From Microbacterium sp. SL75 (lineage in GTDB: Bacteria; Actinomycetota; Actinomycetes; Actinomycetales; Microbacteriaceae), in the NCBI RefSeq assembly GCF_026625865.1, contig NZ_CP113067.1:1426001-1490000 (forward strand): DNA of 64,000 nt, given 5' to 3'. Positions 41,108 to 49,413 of this stretch are shown in pieces (the stretch's first letter is position 1; every line of letters begins with the position of its first letter). A program made the position numbers and the translations under genes. The notes below the pieces were generated by a model. That model saw only the letters and a list, made by a program, of their open reading frames with translations, was not told where the DNA came from and ran no database searches.

Positions 41108-42985
41108 TCAGCGCACGCCGGCTCGGGCCCGCGCCGCGAGGGCGACGGAGACGGCACCGGCGATCCGATCGGTCTGTCGCAGCGACAGGGCATCGGAGCG
41201 GGGGCGAGTGAAGGCCCCGGCCTCCATCGACGAGGTGAAGGGACCGATCGCGAACATCGCCGCACGGGGCTGCCCGTCGCGACCGATCACGCGACCGTCG
41301 GCGTCGACGTCGATGCGCCCGAGCGAGCCGGTGAACAACTCGTCCGAGACGTGCACTTCGCGTCCGTGGCGACTCGCGAGCTCGCGCAGCACCGGGTTCT
41401 CGCTCGCCGACGCGGTCGCGGCGGGGAGCCACGCGTCGAGGAGCGCGCGAGCGCTCACCTCGCCCGCGGTCCGCGGCGACGACGCCACGAAGCCTCGTTC
41501 GGCCTCGACGCGCACCGAGATGTCGGGTCCGAGAAACCGCACGATCCCGGCCTCAGCCAGGGCGAGGAACTCCTCCAGCCGGTGCGCCGGCGGCCCCGAG
41601 GCGACGTAGCTGAAGAACGCGTGCCAGGTCACGGGCAGATCGACAGCGCGCGAGCGGGCGCTCCACCGCTCGGTCGGGATGTCGGCGAGCCCGAGGAACG
41701 ACGACAGGATCGTCAGGAACAGCGCCTGAGCGGCGCTGCGGTCCTGGCTCGTGCGCAGCTGCAGGTCGTCGACGATGTGCCGGCGCACCCGCTCGTGCAC
41801 GTCGAGGGCGCCGCTGAACGTCTCATCGCCCAACGGCACGTCGAGCGTGCGCAGGTCGAAGCGGTCGAGGGGGTCGGGGACCACCTCGGCGGCGGCCAGC
41901 CGGAGCGCCGAGGTGTCGGCATCCACCTCCCGAAGGGTCTCTCGGAACACCTCCCACGTCGTCGTCACGCGTTCGGGGTGGCCCGTGAAGAGCTCGCGGT
42001 AGTGCCCCCACACGAGCTCGCGCGCGATGAGGGGCCAGACGTCGTCGAGGAAGTCGACGGTGCCCGGTCGCGCGAGTAGCTCGGCGACCGCGGCCGGGGT
42101 CAGGATCTCGCGCACGGGTGTTTCGCCCTGCAACCGCGACGACACCTTCGAGCGGTAGGGCACCCCCCGGCGGGAGCCGAGGTGCAGGCGCGGCTCAAGG
42201 CCCGACGGCTCGTAGCGCAGGTTGCCGGTCGTATCGGTGACGAAGCGTCCGCCCCGACCCGCGGTCAGCAGCACCACGGCGTCGACCGCGGCCAGGCCCA
42301 TCCCCCGGACGATCACGTCGTCGCCGGGGGCGAGCACGCTGAGGTCGGCGTCGGCGGTGAACGCCGGGGGGAGGTAGGTCAGCCCGGCGCTCGCAGCGGC
42401 TTCGCGCAACGACACCGCTTCGCCCTCGGGCTCGCGCGCGTTGTGCCCCATCGCGTAGACGAGCACGTCGGCGGACAGGCGGATGCCGTCGGCGAGGGCG
42501 ACCTCGTACCCGTCGGCGGTGTCGTCGACCCATTGCACGACGCCCTCGTGCCACCGCACCTCGACCCCGGGCGGGGCGATGGCGACCGTGCGACGCCAGA
42601 ACCAGTCGAGGTAGGCGCTCTGCAGACGCCGCGTGGGAAAGGAGTCCGGGCGCAGGCCCTGCAGCTCGAAACGCAGCTCGGGATCGTCGATCGTCACGTC
42701 GGGGAGCGTTCCCGCGCGTACCCGCTCGGCCCACTCGATGAGCGAGGGGCCCGAGCGGATCGGTCCCGAGATCGTGCAGGACTCGTCGGTGAAGACGGTC
42801 ACGTCGCGTGCCATCGAGTTGAGCTTGAGCAGCGGCGACTGCTCGCGTCGCCAGATGCGGCCCGCCCCCGGCGGGTACGGGTCGACGAGGGTGATGCGCA
42901 GCGGCACCGGGGAGCGTCGGGCGAGCAGCCGCTCGACGAGCATGACCGCACGAGGCCCCGCCCCGACGATCACGAGGTCGGTCAT
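41108..42985 (-). CDS. Large FAD/NAD(P)-binding protein (NAD_binding_9 type)
   Basis: A 625-residue flavoprotein beginning MTDLVIVGAGPRAVMLVERLL, with the FAD GxGxxxxxxxERL motif, a second nucleotide segment DVLVYAMGHNAREPEGEAV and VIVRGMGLAAVDAVVLLTAGRGG. This resembles the FAD-NAD(P)-binding family found in actinobacterial clusters and distantly lysine/ornithine N-hydroxylases. It probably serves as oxidase or hydroxylase on a small nitrogenous or sulfur compound. Its ATG overlaps the stop of the LLM gene upstream by 4 bp, so it is the third gene of a three-gene operon. Confidence 0.85.
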   Translation of the reverse strand: MTDLVIVGAGPRAVMLVERLLARRSPVPLRITLVDPYPPGAGRIWRREQSPLLKLNSMARDVTVFTDESCTISGPIRSGPSLIEWAERVRAGTLPDVTIDDPELRFELQGLRPDSFPTRRLQSAYLDWFWRRTVAIAPPGVEVRWHEGVVQWVDDTADGYEVALADGIRLSADVLVYAMGHNAREPEGEAVSLREAAASAGLTYLPPAFTADADLSVLAPGDDVIVRGMGLAAVDAVVLLTAGRGGRFVTDTTGNLRYEPSGLEPRLHLGSRRGVPYRSKVSSRLQGETPVREILTPAAVAELLARPGTVDFLDDVWPLIARELVWGHYRELFTGHPERVTTTWEVFRETLREVDADTSALRLAAAEVVPDPLDRFDLRTLDVPLGDETFSGALDVHERVRRHIVDDLQLRTSQDRSAAQALFLTILSSFLGLADIPTERWSARSRAVDLPVTWHAFFSYVASGPPAHRLEEFLALAEAGIVRFLGPDISVRVEAERGFVASSPRTAGEVSARALLDAWLPAATASASENPVLRELASRHGREVHVSDELFTGSLGRIDVDADGRVIGRDGQPRAAMFAIGPFTSSMEAGAFTRPRSDALSLRQTDRIAGAVSVALAARARAGVR

Positions 42986-44334
42986 CGCGCCCCGACGCCC
43001 GCGTGGACCGGCGGGAGACCCAGCAGGTCGTGCAGCGTCGCCCCCTCGTCGTACGAGCGGCGGTACGACCCGCGCTCCTGCAGCAGGGGCACCACCTTGT
43101 CGACGAACTCGTCGAGGCCGTGCGGGGTGACGTGTCCGACCACGGTGAACCCGTCGGTCGCGCGCTCCTGCACGTAGCGGTCGATCTCGGATGCCACGTG
43201 CTCCGGCGTGCCGACGAAGGTGTGCTTCGCGGTCAGGCGGATGACGAGCTCGCGGATGCTGAGGTTCTCGGCCCTGGCCTGCTCGCGCAGCTGGCCGACC
43301 CGGGCGCGGATCGCGGCGTGCCGCCCGGCGAAGCCCTGCGCCGTCTCGACCCCCGTGTCGGGCTCGAGGTCGGGCAGCGGCCCGTCGGCGTCGTACCCGC
43401 TGAGGTCGCAGTTCCAGATCTGTTCGAGGTAGGTGATCGCGGTCTGCGGGCGCACCTGGGCGAGGGCGATCTCGCGCGAGCGCTCGCGGGCCTCGTCGGC
43501 GGTGTCGCCGAGCACGAAGGTCGCCGCGGGCAGGATCTTCAGCGAGTCCTCGTCGCGGCCGTTCGCGGCCAGGCGCCCCTTCACGTCGCGGTAGAACTGC
43601 TGCGCATCGTCGAAGGCGGTGTGCAGCGAGAAGATCACGTCGGCGTGGGCGGTGGCGAAGTCGCGACCGTCGGGGGAGTCTCCCGCCTGCACGATCACGG
43701 GCCGGCCCTGCGGGGAACGCGGAACGTCGAACACGGCGTCGACATCGAACAGGCGGCTTTCGTGCCGCACGCGCGCGATGGCGTCGTCGCGCAGGAACTC
43801 ACCCGACTCGGCATCCGCCACGATCGCGTCGTCGCTCCACGACGCCCACAGGGCTTTCGACAGGGCCGCGAACTCGGCGGCCCGCACGTACCGGTCGGCG
43901 TGATCGAGGTAGCCCCCGCGGCGGAAGTTCGCGCCGTGGAACGCGTCGGAGCTGGTGACGGCGTTCCACCCCGCGCGGCCGCCCGAGAGCAGGTCGAGCG
44001 TGCCGAGCTGGCGGGCGAGCTCGTACGGCTCGTTGAAGGTCGTGTTCAGCGTGCCGACCAGACCGATGTGCTCGGTCACCGCGGCCAGGGCGGTGAGGAT
44101 CGCGAGCGTGTTCGGCCGGCCCGCCACGTCGAGGTCGTGCAGCTGCCCGCGGTGTTCGCGCAGCCGCAGGCCCTCGGCGAGGAAGAGGTAGTCGAAGAAA
44201 CCGCGCTCGGCCGTGCGGGCGAAGTGCTCGAACGACAAGAAGTCGATCTGGCTGCCGGCCGCGGGGTCGGTCCACACGGTGGTGTTGTTCACGCCCGGGA
44301 AGTGCGCGGCGAGATGGATCTGACGGCGGGTCAT
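42982..44334 (-). CDS. LLM-class flavin monooxygenase, NtaA/SnaA/DszA type
   Basis: A 450-residue FMN-dependent monooxygenase. Starts MTRRQIHLAAHFPGVNNTTVWTDP; carries FEHFARTAERGFFDYLFLAEGLRLR, NPYE-type segment TFNEPYELARQLGTLDLLSGGRAGWNAVTSSD, and C-terminal FVGTPEHVASEIDRYVQE. The NtaA/SnaA/DszA branch oxidises small carbon-nitrogen or carbon-sulfur compounds (nitrilotriacetate, dibenzothiophene sulfone, pristinamycin) using reduced FMN from a separate reductase. It overlaps both neighbours by 4 bp. Confidence 0.92.
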   Translation of the reverse strand: MTRRQIHLAAHFPGVNNTTVWTDPAAGSQIDFLSFEHFARTAERGFFDYLFLAEGLRLREHRGQLHDLDVAGRPNTLAILTALAAVTEHIGLVGTLNTTFNEPYELARQLGTLDLLSGGRAGWNAVTSSDAFHGANFRRGGYLDHADRYVRAAEFAALSKALWASWSDDAIVADAESGEFLRDDAIARVRHESRLFDVDAVFDVPRSPQGRPVIVQAGDSPDGRDFATAHADVIFSLHTAFDDAQQFYRDVKGRLAANGRDEDSLKILPAATFVLGDTADEARERSREIALAQVRPQTAITYLEQIWNCDLSGYDADGPLPDLEPDTGVETAQGFAGRHAAIRARVGQLREQARAENLSIRELVIRLTAKHTFVGTPEHVASEIDRYVQERATDGFTVVGHVTPHGLDEFVDKVVPLLQERGSYRRSYDEGATLHDLLGLPPVHAGVGAR

Positions 44335-45521
44335 GCGCCGACCTCCTGACGGGCGTATCGACTGGCGAGGCGGGGGAGCCCGAGGCGCTCGCGCAGGGTG
44401 GGGGCGCCGTCGTCGGGCACCAGTACGCCGGCGGACGCCGCGCGCGGCACGACCCGGTCGGCGATGGCCTCGAGGTCGGCCGGAAGCCGGGCGGGGCGCA
44501 GGCGGATCCCGTCGACGCCCGCGGCGGCCAGGGCCGCGATCTCGTCGACCACGTCGTCGGGGGTGCCCACGACCACGCGGGCATCGGTGGCGAGCGGGGC
44601 GCGCTCCTGCAGGCGGCTCCAGACGGCGGCGGCCTTCTCGCGCGTCTGCTCCACCAGTACGAGCAGGTCGGCGAAGACGCGGAGGGGCTCCTCGCGGACG
44701 ACGACGTCGAGCTCGTCCCGGATGCCGCTGACCGCGGCGGCGTCCGCGGGGGTGATGAAGACGAGATCGGCGTGCTCCGCGGCGAACCGATAGGGCACCG
44801 TCTGGTGCGCGAGCGCGGTGATGAGGGGTGGGCCCTGCGGAGAGCGCGGCACGATCGAGGCGCCCGTGATCGAGAAGAACTCGCCGTCGAAGGCGACGTT
44901 GTGCACGCGCTCGCGATCGAGGAACTTCCCCGACTCGAGGTCGCGCACGATCGCCTCGTCCTCCCACGAGTCGGCGAGCAGGCGCACGACGTCGGCGACG
45001 TCTCCGGCCTCGCGGAACGCGGCGAGCAGGGCGGGGTCGTCTTCGACGCGACCGGATGCCGGGAGCCCCGTGGGTCCGTCGGTTCGGCGCCCGAAGTTCG
45101 AACGCTCCGCCGCAGTGGAACCCGCCACGAGCCGGACGCCGGCACGGCCGCGACTCACGTGGTCGAGCGTCTGCAGGCCGGTGGCGAGATGGAAGGGCTC
45201 GGGGTGAGCCGTGGTCGCCGTGGGGACGAGACCGATCCGGCGCGTGGCCGGGGCCAGGAACGACGCCAACAGCACGGCGTCGAGACGGCCGCGGGCGCGG
45301 TCGCGGCGGGTCTCGGCATCCGGTTCGAAGGAGCGACCGCCCAGGCTCAGTGCGTCCTCGATCGTCGCCAGGACGAGCCCCGCGCCGTCGGCCGTGCGGG
45401 CGAGCTCACGCCAGTACGCGGCGGAGGTCAGCTCGGTGGGCCGGGCCGTGGGCTCGCGCCACGCGGCCGGGTGCCAGCCGGCACCGTCCAGGGCGACGGC
45501 GAGGTGGATGCGGTCCGGCAT
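44331..45521 (-). CDS. LLM-class flavin monooxygenase, second paralogue
   Basis: A 396-residue luciferase-like flavoprotein, less similar to the DszA type: opening IHLAVALDGAGWHPAAWREP, then LARTADGAGLVLATIEDALSLGG, RIGLVPTATTAHPEPFHLATGLQTLDHVSRGRAGVRLVAGSTAAE. It is the first gene of the operon 45521-41108 and overlaps the next by 4 bp. A promoter and two alternative hairpins lie in the 225-bp leader to 45747. Two LLM enzymes plus an FAD protein in a row suggest catabolism of one compound class. Confidence 0.9.
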   Translation of the reverse strand: MPDRIHLAVALDGAGWHPAAWREPTARPTELTSAAYWRELARTADGAGLVLATIEDALSLGGRSFEPDAETRRDRARGRLDAVLLASFLAPATRRIGLVPTATTAHPEPFHLATGLQTLDHVSRGRAGVRLVAGSTAAERSNFGRRTDGPTGLPASGRVEDDPALLAAFREAGDVADVVRLLADSWEDEAIVRDLESGKFLDRERVHNVAFDGEFFSITGASIVPRSPQGPPLITALAHQTVPYRFAAEHADLVFITPADAAAVSGIRDELDVVVREEPLRVFADLLVLVEQTREKAAAVWSRLQERAPLATDARVVVGTPDDVVDEIAALAAAGVDGIRLRPARLPADLEAIADRVVPRAASAGVLVPDDGAPTLRERLGLPRLASRYARQEVGA

Positions 45522-45585
45522 CGGGGGCTCCTTCTGTCAGCCGAGGTGCTGATCACCCTCTCTCCGGAGCACGGCGGGTCTCAAT

Positions 45586-45619
45586 CCGTGACGTCATACA
45601 ACGCCTCGGGGCGTCACGG
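45586..45619 (-). promoter_or_regulatory. Two mutually exclusive hairpins in the LLM operon leader
   Basis: CCGTGACG (45586-45593) pairs with CGTCACGG (45612-45619). ACGCC-TCGG-GGCGT (45601-45614) forms a small hairpin that uses part of the same right arm. Only one can form at a time, as in attenuators. The distance to the start codon (about 65 nt) suits translation or termination control. No riboswitch class was recognised. Confidence 0.4.
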
Positions 45620-45747
45620 AGGGGCATGAGTCCGGGGCTTCGCCCTGCGTGGAACATCGCCCTCACGGGTTGAGGCGTCTTGAGCGCCCCATCGATAGCG
45701 CGCATCACGGCAGATGCGCAGGCTTCTGACCCGAAACCCGAGCCGGC

Positions 45748-46401
45748 CTACGGGCGCTCGGCTACGACCGTGGTGACGTCTTCCATCGCTCGCACCCAGT
45801 CCGAAGTGCTGCGGCTGCGCAGTTCGATGAGGTCGAGTGTGCGCGCAAGATCATCGAGAAGATTTCGCGTGAAGACGGGCTCGTGGTGGGCGAGTCGGTT
45901 ACGGAGGTGACGAAGGACGTCGAGATCTTGGTAGATGCGATTTCGCAGGCTGGCCGCGGGCATCGGCGACGCGTACGGGAACGCCCACGCGATGTGGGGC
46001 TCCCAGAGGCGGACATCGTTGCGACTGGTGAAGAGCTTCTGCCAGAACACGAACTTCAGTTCTGCGATGACCTTTCCCGTCGTCGGATTGGAGCCGCGTG
46101 TGTTCAGCAGGTCGCGTCGCGGGTTGTAGCGACCCGTGTTCGGCAAACTGGCCGCGAAGGTCGGGTTCCAAGGCCACTGCGGACCGTACAGGCGCTCCAG
46201 CACAGCCGCGGCCGCGTTCCGTGTCGAAATCTCAGCGAAGTGCGCGGGGAGCATCAGGGCTGCGGATACCCGAGCATTCCAGCCGTAGAGGTCGACGGCC
46301 TTGGCCGTGTCTCCGCCGGCTGCGGCGATATAAGTGCCAGAGCGTGGCGCGCTGAGCGTCGCGCGGATCTCGACCTCGTCAGGCGGAGTGGCCGCAGGCA
46401 T
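45748..46401 (-). CDS. Abi-like (Abi_2/AbiF-type) HEPN ribonuclease protein
   Basis: A 217-residue protein. The N-terminal half has YGWNARVSAALMLPAHFAEISTRNAAAAVLE, the helix pattern of Abi_2 proteins, followed by W-P-W-N. The C-terminal half carries R167-N-R-L-A-H172 in LRHLRNRLAHHEPVFTRNL, the RxxxxH HEPN ribonuclease motif. Proteins of this family abort phage infection; RNA-directed HEPN families are thought to share ancestry with this group. ATG 46401 is chosen; TTG 46416 is possible. A divergent putative structured RNA starts within about 25 bp, giving a toxin-RNA pair layout. No helper protein genes are adjacent. Confidence 0.82.
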   Translation of the reverse strand: MPAATPPDEVEIRATLSAPRSGTYIAAAGGDTAKAVDLYGWNARVSAALMLPAHFAEISTRNAAAAVLERLYGPQWPWNPTFAASLPNTGRYNPRRDLLNTRGSNPTTGKVIAELKFVFWQKLFTSRNDVRLWEPHIAWAFPYASPMPAASLRNRIYQDLDVLRHLRNRLAHHEPVFTRNLLDDLARTLDLIELRSRSTSDWVRAMEDVTTVVAERP

Positions 46402-46411
46402 CTTGCGAATG

Positions 46412-46417
46412 TACAAT
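46412..46417 (+). promoter_or_regulatory. -10 element of the divergent RNA
   Basis: TACAAT lies 14 bp from the Abi start and points to an RNA start near 46423-46425. The -35 region is unconvincing. In the reverse direction the same bases read TATTGT, which could be the -10 of the abi gene and would make its mRNA leaderless. The two promoters would overlap. Confidence 0.4.
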
Positions 46418-46423
46418 AGGGCT

Positions 46424-46510
46424 CACTAGTCGCGGGACTTGCGGGCTTCGGCCTCCCCCCGCGGACATACGAAGTTCCAAGGCCCCGTCATCTGACGGGG
46501 CCTTCTTCGT
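46424..46510 (+). ncRNA. Putative structured RNA divergent from the Abi gene
   Basis: About 87 nt. By eye: outer helix GGGACTT (46434-46440) with AAGTTCC (46472-46478), one G-U pair; inner helix GCGGG (46441-46445) with CCCGC (46458-46462) around a UUCG-type loop; then a strong terminator stem at 46479-46504 followed by TTCTTCG. No ORF of useful length overlaps it. Published AbiF genes are accompanied by a small RNA; that this is such a cognate RNA is inference from layout. Transcription has not been shown. Confidence 0.55.
46479..46510 (+). terminator. Strong intrinsic terminator
   Basis: AAGGCCCCGTCA-TC-TGACGGGGCCTT (46479-46504), 12-bp perfect stem, 2-nt turn, followed by CTTCGTCG with T-rich start. 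Orientation (T side on plus strand) fits the putative RNA at 46424 and not the minus-strand neighbours. Confidence 0.85.
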
Positions 46511-46604
46511 CGATGGGACTCCTGCGGCCTGTCCGCGGGTGAGGGTCATCGACCAAAAGTGTGTATGGGTCGGGCGTGTCAGCTCCGGCCCTCGCCGTGG
46601 GCGG

Positions 46605-47618
46605 TCAGTCGCCCGTCGGCGCCCAGCCCAGCAACGGCCCGAGCCGCCCCGCGATGTCTTCGAGGATCTGCACGTAGTCGTCGGGAGCGAGGTCGAAGGG
46701 GAGGGCGAAGGCCACCTCGTCGATCTCGGGAAACGATCGCGACGACAGCAGGCGCTCGGCGATCTGCTCCGAGGTGCCGACGAGGTCCTCCGCGAACAGC
46801 AGCCCGCGCGGACCCTGAGGGATGCCGACGCGCCTGCGCCGCGACTCGGCGTAGGCCTCGTACCGCCGACGCTGCTCGGGCGTGGCCGTGTCGGTGGGCA
46901 CGACGACCAGCCCCTGCGACACCCGGGCGTTCTCGCCGTCGGTATGCGTGTCGCGGTAGAGCCGGATCTGCGCGTGCTGCTCGATGTCGAAGTCGGTCGA
47001 GGTCGTCGACTGGATGACGCTGCTGGTCAGCAGGTGGAAGCCGTTCTCGGCCGCCCAGGTCGTGGAGGTCGGGCTGCCCGCGCCGTACCAGAGTCGATCG
47101 GCCAGCCCCACCGCGTGCGGTTCGACCCGTTCGGAGTACTCCTCGATGCCCTCCGTCCCCGAGAACGGGCTGGCCTGCTCCCCGGAGAGGAAGCGGCGCA
47201 GGCGCGAAAGGCGCTCGTAACCGAAGTCCTCGCGGTCGGCGGTGTCGGGGTAGAGGGCGGAGGCGATCTCGTCGAGACGACGCGGAGGGCCCACCGAGAA
47301 GCCGGGTTCGAGGCGCCCCCCGCTGAGCACGTCGACGGTCGCCAGGTCCTCGGCGAGGCGCAGGGGGTTCTCCCACCCGAGCGGGATGACGGCCGTGCCC
47401 AGCCGGATCCGGCTCGTGCGCTGCGACGCAGCGGCGAGCACCGCGACGGGGGACGAGATGCCGTACTGCAGGTGCCGGTCGCGCAGCCACGCGCTGTCGA
47501 AGCCGAGGCGCTCGCCGCGGGCGATGATCGACAGGGTCGTCTCGTGCCCGGCACGCGGGTTCTCGCGGTCGAACAGGCCGATGGTGAGAAAGCCGAGGGA
47601 GCGGAGGGGGCGCGTCAC
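46605..47618 (-). CDS. LLM-class flavin-dependent oxidoreductase
   Basis: A 337-residue member of the LLM family without the DszA insertions. It opens VTRPLRSLGFLTIGLFDRENPRAGHETTLSIIARGERLGFDSAWLRDRHLQYGISSP and contains RIRLGTAVIPLGWENPLRLAEDLATVDVLSGGRLEPGFSVGPPR. The length and the R-L-G-T-x-V motif agree with standard LLM oxidoreductases. GTG 47618 start; separate from the 41-45 kb operon and divergent from the GNAT gene at 47716. Substrate unknown, possibly an organosulfur or amine compound given the neighbourhood. Confidence 0.9.
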   Translation of the reverse strand: MTRPLRSLGFLTIGLFDRENPRAGHETTLSIIARGERLGFDSAWLRDRHLQYGISSPVAVLAAASQRTSRIRLGTAVIPLGWENPLRLAEDLATVDVLSGGRLEPGFSVGPPRRLDEIASALYPDTADREDFGYERLSRLRRFLSGEQASPFSGTEGIEEYSERVEPHAVGLADRLWYGAGSPTSTTWAAENGFHLLTSSVIQSTTSTDFDIEQHAQIRLYRDTHTDGENARVSQGLVVVPTDTATPEQRRRYEAYAESRRRRVGIPQGPRGLLFAEDLVGTSEQIAERLLSSRSFPEIDEVAFALPFDLAPDDYVQILEDIAGRLGPLLGWAPTGD

Positions 47619-47715
47619 ACCGTCACGGTACTGGCGAGTGCACGGGAAGGGGCGATGGGCGTCATCCGCCGTCACGACGGGTCGGTGCGCGAGGGCCTCG
47701 GGCGATACTGGCGTG

Positions 47716-48219
47716 ATGACGGCTCTGTACGCGACCTGGACCATCGAGAACGTCGCGTGGACCGATCACCGCGCGCTCGCGCTTCGCGAGGCGATGGATG
47801 CCGAGATCTCACCGCGCTACGCCGGGGTCTTCGCCGCGTTCGACGAGGTGACGGCGGCCGCTCTCGCCGAGGACTTCGCGCTCGACCCCGCCACGGTCGT
47901 GGAGGTCGCGCTGGTGCTCGACGCCGACGGCCGCGCAGTCGGTCACGCCGCCCTGCGCGCCCTCGGCGACGAGCTCGAGGTCAAGCGCGTGTACGTCGAC
48001 CCCCGGGCGCGGGGGCGCGGAGCCAGCCGTGCGCTGATGACCGAGCTCGAGCGTCTCGCCGTCGCCCGCGGGGCGTCTCGGCTCATCCTGCAGACGGGCG
48101 ACCGGCAACCCGAGGCCATCGCGCTCTACGAGCGCATCGGTTACGCGCCGATCGCGGTCTTCGAGCCGTACACGCGCTTCGCGGGGTCGCGGTGCTTCGC
48201 CAAGCTCCTCGGCGCATGA
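47716..48219 (+). CDS. GNAT N-acetyltransferase
   Basis: A 167-residue acetyltransferase with EVKRVYVDPRARGRGASRALMTELERLAVARGASRLILQTG and RQPEAIALYERIGYAPI. The acetyl-CoA loop is RGRGASR. ATG 47716; its TGA overlaps the ATG of the next gene (ATGA), so both are co-translated. An acetyltransferase coupled to a flavin amine oxidase suggests modification of the same amine or amino-acid derivative, which is inference. Confidence 0.9.
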   Translation: MTALYATWTIENVAWTDHRALALREAMDAEISPRYAGVFAAFDEVTAAALAEDFALDPATVVEVALVLDADGRAVGHAALRALGDELEVKRVYVDPRARGRGASRALMTELERLAVARGASRLILQTGDRQPEAIALYERIGYAPIAVFEPYTRFAGSRCFAKLLGA

Positions 48220-49313
48220 GCGTGGAACAGCTTGACGTCGCCGTCATCGGCGCCGGCGCCATGGGGGCCGCCACGGCCTGGCATCTCGCGCGCGCAGGGA
48301 AAGAAGTCGCGGTCTTCGAGCAGTTCGAGCCCGGACACGTGCGCGGCGCTTCGCACGGAGCCTCGCGCAACTTCAACGTCGCCTACGTCGAGCCGTCGTA
48401 TCTCGCCTGGCTGCGCGACGCCGAGGTGCTGTGGCGCGAGCTCGAGGCCGAGGCCGATCGGCCGTTGCTGACGACGACCGGCATCGTGACGCACGGCCCC
48501 GGTGTCGATCACGTCGCCACCTCGGCCGCCATCTCGGCGGGCGGTTTCGCGGCCGAGGTCCTCGACCCCTCCGAGGCGGCGGCGCGATGGCCCGGTCTCC
48601 GCTTCGACGGACCGGTCCTGCACAATGCCGGTGCGGGGCGAGTGGATGCCAACGCCTCGGTCGCCGCCTTCCTCTCGGGCGCGGCACGGGCCGGTGCCCA
48701 GATGCGATGGAACAGCGCCGTGAGCGACATCGAGGTGCGCAGCGACGACGACGTGCGGTTCAGCGTGACGGATGCCGAGGGATGCCGCCGCGTGCGCGCT
48801 CGACGCCTCGTGTGCACGGCCGGCGCCTGGACGGCGAAGACGCTCGGCGGGGTGGCCGGGGTGACCCTGCCCGCCCTGCGCGTCACTCAGGAGCAGCCCG
48901 CGCATTTCCGCCCCGTCGACGGGGCGCCGCACTGGCCGGGCTTCAACCACCACCCCGCGGCGTCCGACCCGGCGACGTCGTGGTTCCTCGCGCCCGTCTA
49001 CGGCATGCTCACCCCGGGGCAGGGAGTCAAGGCCGGGTGGCACGCCGCAGGCCCCGAGACCGACCCGGACCGCCGCAGCTTCCTTCCCGACCGTGAGCTG
49101 ACCGCAGCGCTCGTCCGCTACGCCGCGGAGTGGATTCCGGGGGTGGATGCCGCGGCCTTCGCCGAGATCACCTGCACCTACACCTCGACCGTCGATGCTC
49201 GCTTCGTCCTCGACCGGATGGGCCCGATCGTGGTGGGGGCGGGCTTCTCGGGCCACGGCTTCAAGTTCACGCCCGTGGTCGGGCGGACTCTCGCCGCGCT
49301 CGCTGCGGGCTGA
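48216..49313 (+). CDS. N-methyl amino acid oxidase (sarcosine/N-methyltryptophan oxidase type)
   Basis: A 365-residue FAD enzyme. FAD site DVAVIGAGAMGAATAWHLARAGKEVAVFEQF (7-37), with the segment HGASRNFNVAYVEPSYL where SRNF-type arrangement corresponds to the MSOX family's H-G-x-S-R; the C-terminal FAD contact is VVGAGFSGHGFKFTPVVG, where the usual covalent-FAD cysteine of sarcosine oxidases is not visible at that position, as the F-K-F-T-P replaces M-P-x-C contexts elsewhere. Thus non-covalent FAD or a different oxidase is possible. Product: imine and H2O2 from a secondary amine. ATG 48216. Confidence 0.85.
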   Translation: MSVEQLDVAVIGAGAMGAATAWHLARAGKEVAVFEQFEPGHVRGASHGASRNFNVAYVEPSYLAWLRDAEVLWRELEAEADRPLLTTTGIVTHGPGVDHVATSAAISAGGFAAEVLDPSEAAARWPGLRFDGPVLHNAGAGRVDANASVAAFLSGAARAGAQMRWNSAVSDIEVRSDDDVRFSVTDAEGCRRVRARRLVCTAGAWTAKTLGGVAGVTLPALRVTQEQPAHFRPVDGAPHWPGFNHHPAASDPATSWFLAPVYGMLTPGQGVKAGWHAAGPETDPDRRSFLPDRELTAALVRYAAEWIPGVDAAAFAEITCTYTSTVDARFVLDRMGPIVVGAGFSGHGFKFTPVVGRTLAALAAG

Positions 49314-49326
49314 GCCCGGGCCGGTG

Positions 49327-49393
49327 GTTCGGGGCGTGAGAGGTGCACCGGGGCGGACGGTGACCGCCCCGGTGCGCGGATCGCGCCCCGAAC
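49327..49393. terminator. Nested bidirectional terminator
   Basis: Inner stem GCACCGGGGCGG (49345-49356) with CCGCCCCGGTGC (49364-49375), loop 7 nt; outer stem GTTCGGGGCG (49327-49336) with CGCCCCGAAC (49384-49393). It separates convergent genes, ending 20 bp before the GNAT stop. Confidence 0.75.
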
Positions 49394-49413
49394 GGCGCGG
49401 GAAGGGGTGGGCG

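Noticed and set aside
45522..45747. SAM-type riboswitch upstream of the LLM operon
   Set aside because: None of the conserved S-box or SAM-IV core words were found; only simple alternative hairpins.
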